64,000 bases of DNA, taken from NCBI RefSeq assembly GCF_000424325.1, contig NZ_AUJR01000007.1, forward strand, positions 1 to 64,000, read 5' to 3'. This document shows positions 34,070 through 43,112 of the stretch, piece by piece. The translations under genes and the position numbers were made by a program. Position 1 is the first letter of the stretch. Each line of letters starts with the position of its first letter. Source of the DNA: [Clostridium] clostridioforme AGR2157 (GTDB lineage Bacteria; Bacillota; Clostridia; Lachnospirales; Lachnospiraceae). Below the pieces are notes generated by a model. The model saw only the letters and a program-made list of their open reading frames with translations, made no database searches and was not told the DNA's origin.

Positions 34070-34528
34070 ATGAAACAATTCCGGTTTGGCCTGGATACAG
34101 TCCTTGATTATAAAATGCAGACATTGGAACATTTAAAAACAGAACACGCTGCCATGAACAGAAAAGTCATCCGTCAGGAGGAAGAAGTGATCCGCGCCCA
34201 CAGCAGCCTGAGCGGTTATGAAGATGCATTTGACCGGACAAAGGGGGCAGGGGCCTTAATTGAACATTACCGCTTGTATGATATGTGCATTGAACGGATG
34301 GGAAAAATCCTGGAGGAAGAAGAGAGAAGGCTTGAGGATTTAAGGGAAAAGGAAGAATGCAAAAAAAAGGAGGTTGTGGCGGCTAAGATAGACACCTCCA
34401 AATTTGAGAAGCTGAAGGACAGGCGCCAGACCGCGTATAATAAAGAGCTGATGAGAGCGGAAGAACGGTTTTCCGAGGAATTTGTAATCCGGAGCGTGGT
34501 GCTAAACCGCAGCCAGCACCGGGGATAA
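34070..34528 (+). CDS. fliJ: flagellar export chaperone FliJ
   Basis: A 152-residue coiled-coil protein, highly charged, beginning FRFGLDTVLDYKMQTLEHLKTEHA as FliJ does. It is the central stalk of the FliI ring. Position directly after fliI supports the call. Confidence 0.85.
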   Translation: MKQFRFGLDTVLDYKMQTLEHLKTEHAAMNRKVIRQEEEVIRAHSSLSGYEDAFDRTKGAGALIEHYRLYDMCIERMGKILEEEERRLEDLREKEECKKKEVVAAKIDTSKFEKLKDRRQTAYNKELMRAEERFSEEFVIRSVVLNRSQHRG

Positions 34529-34587
34529 GGCTGATAATTGCAGCAACTGCTGTTGATTATAAAAATAATAATGAGGAGGAAACGCTT

Positions 34588-35781
34588 ATGGCCAATGTTG
34601 AGATGGTGCGGATGATAAGGCAGGATAAGAAGCTGTCCAATCCATCAAAACCATCCGGAAAGAAAAATGCGGATTTTTCCCACATGCTCAGCGCAAAGGC
34701 TGCGGATGTGAGGGATGCCGGATCGCCGCGGCCGGATGGGAAAGTCCGGGAAAAGGAGGACGGCGGGAAAACAAAACCAAAGGAGGGGCCGGACGCTGAT
34801 GATTTCCAGACACTGAAACTGCACCATGATTTTGCGGCAAGGTTTGAATGGGGTATGAGCCAGCCTGTTTTGGTGTGTGAAGAGCTGCTTTTGGAACAGG
34901 GCGAAGCAGTCCTGGATCTGGAATCTGTGAAGGCGCGGCAAAGCGGGATGGCGGAAGGAGAAAAAACGGCCAGGATATTTGCAGAAAGCCGGACAACCCC
35001 GGAGGAAGCTGCCGTCCATGGGAAAATGCTTCAGGCGGAACAGGAAATAAAGGAGTCAAAGACAATGGCTGATATGGGACTTCCCATGGATGGGACAAAA
35101 AAACTCCAAAAGGCCGGAGCAGGGCAGGATTCCAATGTTCTGCGGCAGGAAAAGGCCAGGGATTTGCAGGAAGGCATCAAACCACAGGCTGATGAACCGT
35201 CCCGCCAGGCAGGTGGAAAAATAACTGAGATTGCCTCGAAAAAGGAAGAAGCAGGCCGGCCGGGGCAGGCGAGCCTGGGAAGGGAGAATGAAGCGCCGGA
35301 ACAAGCGCATTTTGCATCCGCGGCAAAAGGCAGTAAAGGGGCGGAGGGCGCCGTACATCAGGCGGCCGGACATGTTGAGACAGTCAGAACGACCCGGCAG
35401 GAACTTCCGGCAGATGTTGGAAAAACCATTGCCAACAGGATGCCGCAGAGAAATGGGGAAATGACCATTGAACTGGAACCGGCGAGCCTTGGCAGAATTA
35501 TTGTCCGTGTGACCTACGACGCAGGCAGGGCATCGGTGGCGCTTATGTCCGCTAATCCCAGAACTCTTGAAATCCTGAGCCGGGATGCGGGCAGCATTGC
35601 AGGGATGATTGAGGAAAAAACCGGCCAGGAGACAGTTGTTTACATACCGCAGCAGGAAGCCTATCCTGAGGATTCCGGAAGGAAACGCGGGTCAGAGGGC
35701 CGGGAACAAAAACAGCAAAATGACAGAAAAAAACAGCAGTCTGAGTCTTTTATACAGCAGGTCAGGCTGGGGCTGGTCTGA
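34588..35781 (+). CDS. fliK: flagellar hook-length control protein FliK
   Basis: A 397-residue secreted ruler protein. The first 290 residues are low-complexity, Lys/Glu/Ala/Gln-rich and poorly conserved, as usual in FliK. The C-terminal hook domain (about 290-350) reads RNGEMTIELEPASLGRIIVRVTYDAGRASVALMSANPRTLEIL, which triggers the export switch in FlhB. GAGGAGG precedes the ATG. It is followed after 12 bases by flgD. Confidence 0.9.
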   Translation: MANVEMVRMIRQDKKLSNPSKPSGKKNADFSHMLSAKAADVRDAGSPRPDGKVREKEDGGKTKPKEGPDADDFQTLKLHHDFAARFEWGMSQPVLVCEELLLEQGEAVLDLESVKARQSGMAEGEKTARIFAESRTTPEEAAVHGKMLQAEQEIKESKTMADMGLPMDGTKKLQKAGAGQDSNVLRQEKARDLQEGIKPQADEPSRQAGGKITEIASKKEEAGRPGQASLGRENEAPEQAHFASAAKGSKGAEGAVHQAAGHVETVRTTRQELPADVGKTIANRMPQRNGEMTIELEPASLGRIIVRVTYDAGRASVALMSANPRTLEILSRDAGSIAGMIEEKTGQETVVYIPQQEAYPEDSGRKRGSEGREQKQQNDRKKQQSESFIQQVRLGLV

Positions 35782-35793
35782 TAAGGAGGAAAA

Positions 35794-36306
35794 ATGGCTG
35801 ATAGTTTAGGAGTAAGCGGCACAAATAACCCATACATAACACAATACTATACAGCATCTTCCAATGAGAAGAATACGCTGACAATCGAAAGCTACTTCAA
35901 GCTGCTGGCTGCGCAGCTTAAGAATCAGGATATGACAAATCCCATGAGCAACAGCGAGATGATGGCGCAGATGACGCAGATGGCAATGGTCCAGTCTCTG
36001 GGCACAATGACAGACGCTGTAAATAATTCTATGAACATTACGACACAGACCTACGCAGCCGGGCTGGTGGGACAGGAAATCACAGTTGCCGTGACAAAAG
36101 AAAATGAATATGGACAGCCGGTGCCCGTGGATGTGAAATATGGAATTGTTGAGTCCGTGAGCTTAGTGGGAGGAAACCCCACCATCAGGCTTGCGGATGA
36201 CGGCACAGATTATTCTCTTTCCTATATAGTGGGAATGGGAAAGATTGATAATCCCTTTGGAGGAACAGATAAGGGAGAGGAAGAGAAGGTTCAGTTTCTT
36301 GTGTAG
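35794..36306 (+). CDS. flgD: flagellar hook capping protein FlgD
   Basis: A 170-residue hook cap. The conserved N-terminal part is LTIESYFKLLAAQLKNQDMTNPMSNSEMMAQMTQMAMVQSLGTM. A short C-terminal beta-rich segment follows; the Fn3-like cap domain of enteric FlgD is mostly missing, which is common in Firmicutes. AAGGAGG precedes the start. Confidence 0.9.
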   Translation: MADSLGVSGTNNPYITQYYTASSNEKNTLTIESYFKLLAAQLKNQDMTNPMSNSEMMAQMTQMAMVQSLGTMTDAVNNSMNITTQTYAAGLVGQEITVAVTKENEYGQPVPVDVKYGIVESVSLVGGNPTIRLADDGTDYSLSYIVGMGKIDNPFGGTDKGEEEKVQFLV

Positions 36307-36320
36307 AGGAAAAAGAAAAT

Positions 36321-36599
36321 ATGGAGATAAAAGCAGTAGAAGGCCTGAACTTTTCCAAACATGCCGCAAAGCGGAGTATAGAGCGGGGGATTACAACAGA
36401 CGGACAGTTTAAGAATGTTCTGGAACATGCGGTAGAGGAGGCCCGGAAAAAGGGGGCTAAGGATTTGGCGGTTATTGGAAGCCAGGCGGTTTTTGTTGTA
36501 AATGTACCTAATAATGTAGTAGTTACAGTCATGTCCAAAGAGGATATGAAGGACAGGATTTTTACAAATATTGACAGTGCTGTTCTCATTTCAAAATAG
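36321..36599 (+). CDS. small flagellar operon protein (TIGR02530-like)
   Basis: A 92-residue protein between flgD and flgE. The pattern LNFSKHAAKRSIERGI, VEEARKKGAKDLAVIGSQAVFVVNVPNNVVVTVMSKEDMKDRIFTNIDSAVLI matches a small family that is confined to this place in flagellar operons of Firmicutes and some others. Its role is not established; a function in hook assembly is likely from position. Confidence 0.85.
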   Translation: MEIKAVEGLNFSKHAAKRSIERGITTDGQFKNVLEHAVEEARKKGAKDLAVIGSQAVFVVNVPNNVVVTVMSKEDMKDRIFTNIDSAVLISK

Positions 36600-36670
36600 G
36601 CAGGACCGAAAGGATGCCTGGCGAAGTGCCGGAAGTGCAACAGTAGAGACAGCGGAAAGGGAGATAAAAA

Positions 36671-37612
36671 ATGTTAAGAGCAATGGATTCAGCAGTATCA
36701 GGGCTGCGGGCACATCAGAACAAACTGGATGTAATCGGACACAACATTGCCAATGTTAACACCTTTGGGTTTAAGGCTCAGAGCTACAGTTTTAAGGAGG
36801 CCATGTATCAGACAGCCACCCAGTCAACGGGCGGAGTTCAGAATGATGACACGACGGCGGCCGGTACAAACGGAGCCCAGTATGGATACGGAAGTATGAT
36901 GGGCTCCATCAGTACGGATATGCTTTCCTCCACACCTACCTATGTGGGAGGCCTGAACGCATGTATTAATGGACAGGGTTTTTTTGCAACCCAGGCCATA
37001 TCAACAAAAGAGATTGAGGTGGGCGGGGATGCCGCTGAGGTGACAGATGCATTAAAGGAAGCGGAATTTGCCTATACCCGTGTGGGGCAGTTTCAGCTTG
37101 ACAGTCAGGGATACCTTACCGACGGAACGAATTTTATATACGGATTCCGCCCGGATGGCAATAAGGGGTTTGAGACAGACAATTTAGTGGCGCTCAGGGT
37201 CCCCTCTGATTTGAACAATGGGTTTGATGATGACGCGCTTCAGGCTGCCAGTGTGAAGATCAATGAACTGGGAGAGGTTACAGCCACTGTTACGAACCCC
37301 GACAATGGCGAGAGCGTCCAGGTATCTTTGGGGAAGATAGCCATTGTAACCTTTCAAAATCAGGAAGGCCTTATGAAAAGCGGGGGAAGCTATTACTCCG
37401 CAAGCATTGGCGATAATACGGGCTTTTGTTCCGCAACCATTCCAGGCGGTTCCACATCCAAATTGATGACCGGTTACCTGGAGGCATCCAACGTGGATCT
37501 GGCAAAGGAGTTTTCAGAAATGATCACGACACAGAGGGGATTCCAGGCAAATACTAAGATGATTACTGTCAGCGATGAGATATTATCAGACCTGATCAGT
37601 ATGAAACGATAA
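36671..37612 (+). CDS. flgE: flagellar hook protein FlgE
   Basis: A 313-residue hook subunit. The N-terminal motif is MLRAMDSAVSGLRAHQNKLDVIGHNIANVNTFGFKAQ, the middle has FTRVGQF-like FAYTRVGQFQLDSQGYLTDG, and the C-terminus is NVDLAKEFSEMITTQRGFQANTKMITVSDEIL. It is shorter than enteric FlgE, mostly by loss of the outer domain. GGGAG precedes the ATG. Confidence 0.95.
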   Translation: MLRAMDSAVSGLRAHQNKLDVIGHNIANVNTFGFKAQSYSFKEAMYQTATQSTGGVQNDDTTAAGTNGAQYGYGSMMGSISTDMLSSTPTYVGGLNACINGQGFFATQAISTKEIEVGGDAAEVTDALKEAEFAYTRVGQFQLDSQGYLTDGTNFIYGFRPDGNKGFETDNLVALRVPSDLNNGFDDDALQAASVKINELGEVTATVTNPDNGESVQVSLGKIAIVTFQNQEGLMKSGGSYYSASIGDNTGFCSATIPGGSTSKLMTGYLEASNVDLAKEFSEMITTQRGFQANTKMITVSDEILSDLISMKR

Positions 37613-37676
37613 TAAATTCTCTTCCCGGGGCTGTCTGACGGCGGCCCCGGGAGGATAAGGGCGAAAAGAGAATATT

Positions 37677-37871
37677 ATGATTACAGTAATCCGTTTGAAT
37701 GGTGAGGCACTTTTACTTAATTTCTTCCAGATTGAATCCGTGGAAATGATACCTGAGACAAAAATTAAGATGATGAATGGGACATTTTATCTTGTAAAAG
37801 ACAGCGCAGAATCCATTACCCAACAGGTAAAAGAAGTTATGAGGGATTGCTGCCTTCATCTATTGCATTGA
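37677..37871 (+). CDS. flbD: FlbD/SwrD family protein
   Basis: A 64-residue protein, MITVIRLNGEALLLNFFQIESVEMIPETKIKMMNGTFYLV, matching the FlbD family found between flgE and motA or fliL. In Bacillus subtilis the homologue SwrD raises motor power through the stators. It lies 18 bases ahead of motA here. Confidence 0.85.
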   Translation: MITVIRLNGEALLLNFFQIESVEMIPETKIKMMNGTFYLVKDSAESITQQVKEVMRDCCLHLLH

Positions 37872-37889
37872 TACAGGGGGCATTTTCGT

Positions 37890-38702
37890 ATGGATTTAAC
37901 AACATTAATAGGAATCGTATGCGGTATTTTTCTGGTTATCAACGGAATTGGACTGGATAAAATTGGAAATTTTGTGGATATACCCAGTATCCTGATTGTG
38001 GTGGGAGGCACCCTTGCCGCCACCATTGCCAGCTATCCCTTATCCATCCTGCTGGATATACCAAAACATATTTTAATATTGTTCCGGGGAAAAAAATATA
38101 ATATTCCGGCACTGGTGGAGCAGATGGTGGATCTGGCCATGGTGGCGCGGCAGAATGGCCTGCTGGCTTTGGAGGAAAAGGCAGAGGAGATTAAGGACCC
38201 GTTCTTTAAACAGAGTGTGCTGATGATCGTTGATGCCAATGATCCGGACAAGGTCCGGTTTGTGCTGGAGCGGGAACTGGAAAACATGATGGTCCGCCAT
38301 GACGCGGCGGCGGGGCTGTATGAAAAGGCGTCTGCCTATGCTCCGGCTTTTGGAATGGTGGGTACGCTGGTTGGACTGATCAACATGCTGAAAGGCCTTA
38401 ATCTGGATGGCGGCGGAGGAGCTTCCAATCTGGGGCAGGATATGTCGGTAGCTCTTATTACTACCTTTTACGGAAGCTTTCTCTCCAATCTGTTTTTCCA
38501 TCCAATTGCTAAAAAACTGCGTATCCGCAATGATGAAGAGGAGCTTTACTGTTCCACCATTATTGAGGGGATTATTGCCATACAGGCAGGGGAAAATCCA
38601 AAATATCTGCGGGAGCACCTTCTGGCTTCCACGAAACAATCCGTTCAGCGTAAGCTGCTGGCAAAAGCAGAAAAGGCCCCCAATCCAGAGGCAGGTGAGT
38701 AG
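37890..38702 (+). CDS. motA: flagellar motor stator protein MotA
   Basis: A 270-residue membrane protein with four predicted helices. It has the conserved VGGTLAATIASYP, PAFGMVGTLVGLINMLKGL (the proline that works in torque) and ISVALITTFYGSFLSNLFFHPIAKKL-type motif. With MotB it forms the ion-driven stator. It is followed by motB after 2 bases. Confidence 0.95.
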   Translation: MDLTTLIGIVCGIFLVINGIGLDKIGNFVDIPSILIVVGGTLAATIASYPLSILLDIPKHILILFRGKKYNIPALVEQMVDLAMVARQNGLLALEEKAEEIKDPFFKQSVLMIVDANDPDKVRFVLERELENMMVRHDAAAGLYEKASAYAPAFGMVGTLVGLINMLKGLNLDGGGGASNLGQDMSVALITTFYGSFLSNLFFHPIAKKLRIRNDEEELYCSTIIEGIIAIQAGENPKYLREHLLASTKQSVQRKLLAKAEKAPNPEAGE

Positions 38703-38704
38703 CA

Positions 38705-39628
38705 ATGAAGAAAAAGAAAGGGAACCGTCCCACAGACGGGGGCGGAAACTGGATGGATACATACGGCGACATGGTTACCCTGCTGTTGACATTTTTTATC
38801 ATGCTCTATTCTATGTCCAGTTTAAGCGAACAGAAATGGGAAATCTTTGTCCGCAGTATATATCCTGAGGATTTGAAGGAAGCCCAGGAACAGATTGATG
38901 TTGGCGGAATCATTGACCCGGATGCAGCGGTAGAGGGAATGAAGCCGGACGAACTCACCACAGATGACGCGGAAGATTTGAATAAGCTTTATCTGACCAT
39001 TGCCCAGCGAATGAATGAGAATGGGGCTGAGGGCGTGACAATTTCAAGAGGAGACGGATACACATACGTAAGCTTTAACGACAATGTGTTCTTTAACGGC
39101 AATGAGTCTGCTATAACGGAATCCGGCCAAAGGATTCTGGCTGCCTTTTGCTCGGCAATCAGCCCGGTGAGTGATAAGCTGTCCCAGATTAATATTATGG
39201 CCCATACGGCCCAGGGGGACCCCAGACGGCTTAACAATCCGCGTGTAGACCGCATGCTGTCAGCCATGCGGGGGGCGGAGGTGTGCACTTTTATACAGGA
39301 AAAGAATGTGATCGGACCGGATAAATTAATCAATATCAGCTATGGACAGTTCAGGCCGGTGGCTTCCAATGACACCTCGGAGGGAAGGGCAAAAAACCGC
39401 AGGGTTGAGATGCTGCTGATTGATGAGGGCACGGCTGAACGTTCCATAAGCGAATATATTGAAGAATATAACAGTGAAAAAAATACAGACAAGACCGTTG
39501 TGACAGGCAGTCAGAACGGGAACGCTGACTCTGGTTTTACACAGACACAGCCCTCGCCTGAGAATATAGCCAGCACAATGCCGCCCTCAGGCACAGAGGC
39601 TTTTGCAGGCGGAGAGACATCAGAATAA
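38705..39628 (+). CDS. motB: flagellar motor stator protein MotB
   Basis: A 307-residue protein with one N-terminal membrane helix (WMDTYGDMVTLLLTFFIMLYSMSSL) carrying the ion-binding Asp22. Residues about 90-245 are an OmpA-like peptidoglycan-binding domain (DNVFFNGNESAITESGQRILAAF, INIMAHTAQGD, LSAMRGAEVCTFI, EGRAKNRRVEMLL). The last 60 residues are a polar tail. Confidence 0.95.
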   Translation: MKKKKGNRPTDGGGNWMDTYGDMVTLLLTFFIMLYSMSSLSEQKWEIFVRSIYPEDLKEAQEQIDVGGIIDPDAAVEGMKPDELTTDDAEDLNKLYLTIAQRMNENGAEGVTISRGDGYTYVSFNDNVFFNGNESAITESGQRILAAFCSAISPVSDKLSQINIMAHTAQGDPRRLNNPRVDRMLSAMRGAEVCTFIQEKNVIGPDKLINISYGQFRPVASNDTSEGRAKNRRVEMLLIDEGTAERSISEYIEEYNSEKNTDKTVVTGSQNGNADSGFTQTQPSPENIASTMPPSGTEAFAGGETSE

Positions 39629-39650
39629 AAGAGTAAAGGTGGTTTCAGCA

Positions 39651-40709
39651 ATGGCAGATGTACTATCCCAAAGCCAGATAGATGCGCTTCTTAAGTCAAT
39701 GCAGAGCGATGGTCCTGAAAAGATGGAGCAGTCAGTTGAGAAGAAGCCGGAGGCCGAAGAGACAAAGTACAGTAAATATGATTTCTACAGTCCAAGAAAG
39801 TTTACAAAGGACAAAATAAAAATACTGAACAGCGTCTTTGAAAATTATGCCCGTATTTTGACTTCTCAGGTAAACGGAATATTCAGGGTTCTTACAGACA
39901 TAACCGTGATGGAAGTGCAGGAGCGCAGATACTATGAGTTCGTCAATTCACTTCATGAAAATGACAGTATTACATTGGCGGATGTTGAGATTTCTGACAA
40001 GGGAAAGAATAATGTTCCGCTCATGGTGTATGTTACTCCCGGATTGATCATCACACTGATCAACCACATGCTGGGCGGCGGAGATGAAATCGTGAAGCTG
40101 GAGGAAAATTACCATTATTCTGATGTGGAAGTGGCATTATACCGGAGAGTGGTGAAGTATTTTGTGCAGGCGCTAAAAGACGGTTTTTCCAATTATATCA
40201 ATGCCGGTTTTGAGGTACAAAGAATTGAAGAAAACCCAAGCATGGTCCAGGAAATCGGTCTTGACGAGACAGTGGCGATCATACTTCTCAATGTGGATGT
40301 GGCAGGCATGGCGGTAGAAAAGATAAAAATATGCATTCCAGGCACGCTGCTGGAGTACATGTTCCATCTGATCGACAGCCGCAAGCATATTGCCAGAGGC
40401 TATTCCTATGAGGACAACAGAGAAGTGATCATGGATAACCTGCGCTATACGGCTCTTCCTGTAACAGGACAGCTGGGCACCGTGGAACTGGAGCTGGAGA
40501 CCCTTTATAACCTGAAGGTGGGGGATGTCATTTCCATGAATAAACCCAAGGATGGAAATGTAAAGATTTTTGTGGGCCGCCAGCCCTGGTTTACCGGAAA
40601 GATGGGGGCCTATAAGAAGAACATAGCTGTCTGCATTGAAAAACAGATTTATGAGGAAGCTGAAAACGGAGAAAGTGAAGGGCATCTTAGGCAGGAAAAT
40701 ACAAATTAA
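39651..40709 (+). CDS. fliM: flagellar motor switch protein FliM
   Basis: A 352-residue C-ring protein. The N-terminal CheY-binding peptide is LSQSQIDALL (about 5-14). The middle CheC-like domain lacks phosphatase residues. The C-terminal SpoA domain ends with VGDVISMNKPKDGNVKIFVGRQPWFTGKMG. I set the start at ATG 39651, which follows AAAGGTGG and gives the CheY peptide at the very N-terminus. It starts 22 bases after motB. Confidence 0.95.
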   Translation: MADVLSQSQIDALLKSMQSDGPEKMEQSVEKKPEAEETKYSKYDFYSPRKFTKDKIKILNSVFENYARILTSQVNGIFRVLTDITVMEVQERRYYEFVNSLHENDSITLADVEISDKGKNNVPLMVYVTPGLIITLINHMLGGGDEIVKLEENYHYSDVEVALYRRVVKYFVQALKDGFSNYINAGFEVQRIEENPSMVQEIGLDETVAIILLNVDVAGMAVEKIKICIPGTLLEYMFHLIDSRKHIARGYSYEDNREVIMDNLRYTALPVTGQLGTVELELETLYNLKVGDVISMNKPKDGNVKIFVGRQPWFTGKMGAYKKNIAVCIEKQIYEEAENGESEGHLRQENTN

Positions 40710-40724
40710 AGCGAGGATAAGAAG

Positions 40725-41087
40725 ATGGAAAAAATTATGTTGGTAGATGATGCTGCGTTTATGCGGATGATGATAAAAAATGCTTTAACAAAGAGCGGTT
40801 ACAGTAATTTTGTCGAGGCGCAGGACGGGGCGGAGGCAGTGAAAAAGTATGAGGAGGAAAAGCCGGATCTGGTTATCATGGACATTACCATGCCCAATAT
40901 GGATGGCCTTCAGGCCCTAAAGAAAATCAAGGAAGGTGATTCGTCCGCAAAAGTAGTTATGTGTACCGCAATGGGACAGGAAAGTATGGTGGTGGATGCC
41001 ATAAAATCCGGGGCAAAGGATTTTATTGTAAAGCCGTTTAATGCGGACAGGATTGTCCAGACAGTAAATTCCATTTTTGGAAAATAG
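40725..41087 (+). CDS. cheY: chemotaxis response regulator CheY
   Basis: A 120-residue single receiver domain. Acidic pocket Asp8/Asp9, phospho-acceptor Asp53 (LVIMDITMPNMDG), Thr in MCTAMGQ and Lys in FIVKPF are all present. It binds FliM when phosphorylated. It sits between fliM and flgC, away from the cheA operon. Confidence 0.95.
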   Translation: MEKIMLVDDAAFMRMMIKNALTKSGYSNFVEAQDGAEAVKKYEEEKPDLVIMDITMPNMDGLQALKKIKEGDSSAKVVMCTAMGQESMVVDAIKSGAKDFIVKPFNADRIVQTVNSIFGK

Positions 41088-41099
41088 GGAGGGATACAG

Positions 41100-41549
41100 A
41101 TGGCGTTTTTAAGCTCTTTTGATATTGCCGCCTCCGGTATGAGCGCTCAGAGACTCCGGATGGATATCGCAGCGGAAAATATAGCTAATACTGACACCAC
41201 GCGGACAGAGGCAGGAGGGCCTTACAGAAGAAAGGATGTGCTGTTTGAGAGCTACGGGGCCGGTTCCTTCCGGGAGGCTTTGCGCAATGCTTCCCTGGGA
41301 AAGGGATTTTTAAGCAGGAATGCGGGGGTGAGGGTGGCAGGTATTATTGAGGATGACAGGGAACTGAAGCGGGTCTACAATCCGGGACACCCGGATGCCG
41401 ACGCACAGGGATATGTGAATTATCCAAATGTGGATTTACTAAAGGAAACAGTAGACAGCATGTCGGCCACCAGATCCTATGAGGCAAATGTGACGGCATT
41501 AAATGCAATGAAGGTTATGGCTCAGAAAGCGCTGGATATAGGGAAATAG
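41100..41549 (+). CDS. flgC: flagellar basal-body rod protein FlgC, displaced
   Basis: A 149-residue rod protein: FDIAASGMSAQRLRMDIAAENIANTDTTRTEAGGPYRRKDVLFE and YVNYPNVDLLKETVDSMSATRSYEANVTALNAMKVMAQKALDIG. The motifs are complete. In most bacteria it follows flgB directly; here it lies between cheY and fliY. Confidence 0.95.
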   Translation: MAFLSSFDIAASGMSAQRLRMDIAAENIANTDTTRTEAGGPYRRKDVLFESYGAGSFREALRNASLGKGFLSRNAGVRVAGIIEDDRELKRVYNPGHPDADAQGYVNYPNVDLLKETVDSMSATRSYEANVTALNAMKVMAQKALDIGK

Positions 41550-41589
41550 AGGTACGGTAAGAAAATGAAAGAGCAAAAGGAGACAAACA

Positions 41590-42804
41590 ATGGGCGCTTG
41601 TGATTTTACGGAAATGGAACTGGATGCCATAGGCGAGATAATGAATATCAGCCTGGGGGCGTCGGCAACAGCCGTATCTAAAATGCTTGGCGAAACGGTA
41701 AATATTACCACCCCTACTGTCCGGGTATTAATGAGAGATGATTTTGATTTTAAAAAACTGGAACCGGCGGTAGGGGTTGAGATTGCCTATGTAGAAGGAT
41801 TAACGGGCAATAATGTTATGATGTTTGCCCTCAATGATGTCCGTATTATCGTAGGGATGCTCATGGGGGCGGAGATACCGGCGGAGGAATTTGAGCTGAA
41901 TGAGATCAATATGAGTGCAATATGCGAGGTTATGAACCAGATGATGGGGTCATCAGCAACTGCGCTTTCTGAGTTCTTTGGCTATGCCGTTAATATATCC
42001 ACGCCGGTATCCTTTCCTGTGGAAAGTGAAGAGTGGTTTAAGGAACGATTCTTTCCCCAGGGCGAAAAGATGGTGGTGGTACATTTCCTGCTTGAAATAG
42101 AAGGAAAGCTGAAAAATGAATTTTTGAATATTATGTCCACTGATTTGGCAAAGCGCTTGATTGAGCCTTTTACAGAAAGCCTGAAAGAAAATGAAAGCCA
42201 AACCGCGGCGGAATCAGAAGAGAGCGGGGCAATTCCGGAACCGGACTCAGCGGAAGGGCCAAAAGAGCTGACGGCGGACCGGCAGGGGCAGCCGGTACAG
42301 GAGCCGCAGCCAGTGTTACAGCCACAGCCGGCAGTATCACCTTCCGCTTTTACGGTATCTCCCGGATATCAGCCAACGCCTGTGGATTCAGGGATGCTGC
42401 AGCTGATAAACCAGATGCAGCAGTCTCAGATGCAGATGATGGAACTGATGAGGGATATGAAGGAAAGGGGAAGCCGGGAAAGCACGCTGATTCATCCGGC
42501 CCAAAATAAGCCGCTGGAGGCAGGCGCCTTAAGCGGAGAGGAGGAGACCGTAAACCAGGAAATGCTGATGAAGGTTCCATTGGAAATATCCGTGGAGATC
42601 GGCCGGACAAAAAAGCTGGTCAAGGATATTCTGGAATTGACCCAGGGGTCCCTGGTAGTGCTGGACAAAATGGCAGGAGAGCAGGCTGATTTGTATGTCA
42701 ATGGCCAGTGCGTTGCCAGAGGAGACATTGTGGTGGTGGAAGACAATTTTGGCATCCGTATCACTGAAATCATTGCCAGGAATTTAAACCCGGAGATTTT
42801 ATAG
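41590..42804 (+). CDS. fliY: flagellar motor switch phosphatase FliY
   Basis: A 404-residue C-ring protein joining a CheC-like part to a FliN domain. Two CheY-P phosphatase motifs are intact: LDAIGEIMNISLGASATAVS (start of protein) and MSAICEVMNQMMGSSATALSEF. A long Pro/Gln/Glu-rich linker (about 200-310) precedes the SpoA domain LMKVPLEISVEIGRTKKLVKDILELTQGSLVVLDKMAGEQADLYVNG... It removes phosphate from CheY at the motor. No N-terminal FliM-type CheY peptide is obvious. Confidence 0.9.
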   Translation: MGACDFTEMELDAIGEIMNISLGASATAVSKMLGETVNITTPTVRVLMRDDFDFKKLEPAVGVEIAYVEGLTGNNVMMFALNDVRIIVGMLMGAEIPAEEFELNEINMSAICEVMNQMMGSSATALSEFFGYAVNISTPVSFPVESEEWFKERFFPQGEKMVVVHFLLEIEGKLKNEFLNIMSTDLAKRLIEPFTESLKENESQTAAESEESGAIPEPDSAEGPKELTADRQGQPVQEPQPVLQPQPAVSPSAFTVSPGYQPTPVDSGMLQLINQMQQSQMQMMELMRDMKERGSRESTLIHPAQNKPLEAGALSGEEETVNQEMLMKVPLEISVEIGRTKKLVKDILELTQGSLVVLDKMAGEQADLYVNGQCVARGDIVVVEDNFGIRITEIIARNLNPEIL

Positions 42805-42806
42805 TT

Positions 42807-43112
42807 ATGATGGGATTTTTTTCATTATTCAGCGCCATATTTATAGTGTGTCTTGTGCTGCTGCTGGCCTGGTGGTTCAGCCGGCAGCTGGGCAGCCGTT
42901 ATATGAAAGCGTCTTCAGATCAAAACATAAGGATTCTTGAACAAATACGTCTGGGGACAGACCAGCGTCTTCTGCTTATGAAGATGAGGGAGAGAGTGTT
43001 TCTGATCGGAGTCAGCCAGGCAGGGATTCAGATGCTGGCTGAACTGGGAGAGGATTTTAAAGGAGAATATGAGGCCCGTATAGGAAAGGAACAGGAGGAA
43101 GAAAATGAATGA
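42807..43112 (+). CDS. fliO: flagellar export protein FliO
   Basis: A 101-residue protein with one membrane helix (SLFSAIFIVCLVLLLAWWFSRQLG) and a short cytoplasmic domain, ILEQIRLGTDQRLLLMKMRERVFLIGVSQAGIQMLAEL, typical of FliO/FliZ. It helps FliP assemble. The stop overlaps fliP by 8 bases. Confidence 0.85.
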   Translation: MMGFFSLFSAIFIVCLVLLLAWWFSRQLGSRYMKASSDQNIRILEQIRLGTDQRLLLMKMRERVFLIGVSQAGIQMLAELGEDFKGEYEARIGKEQEEENE

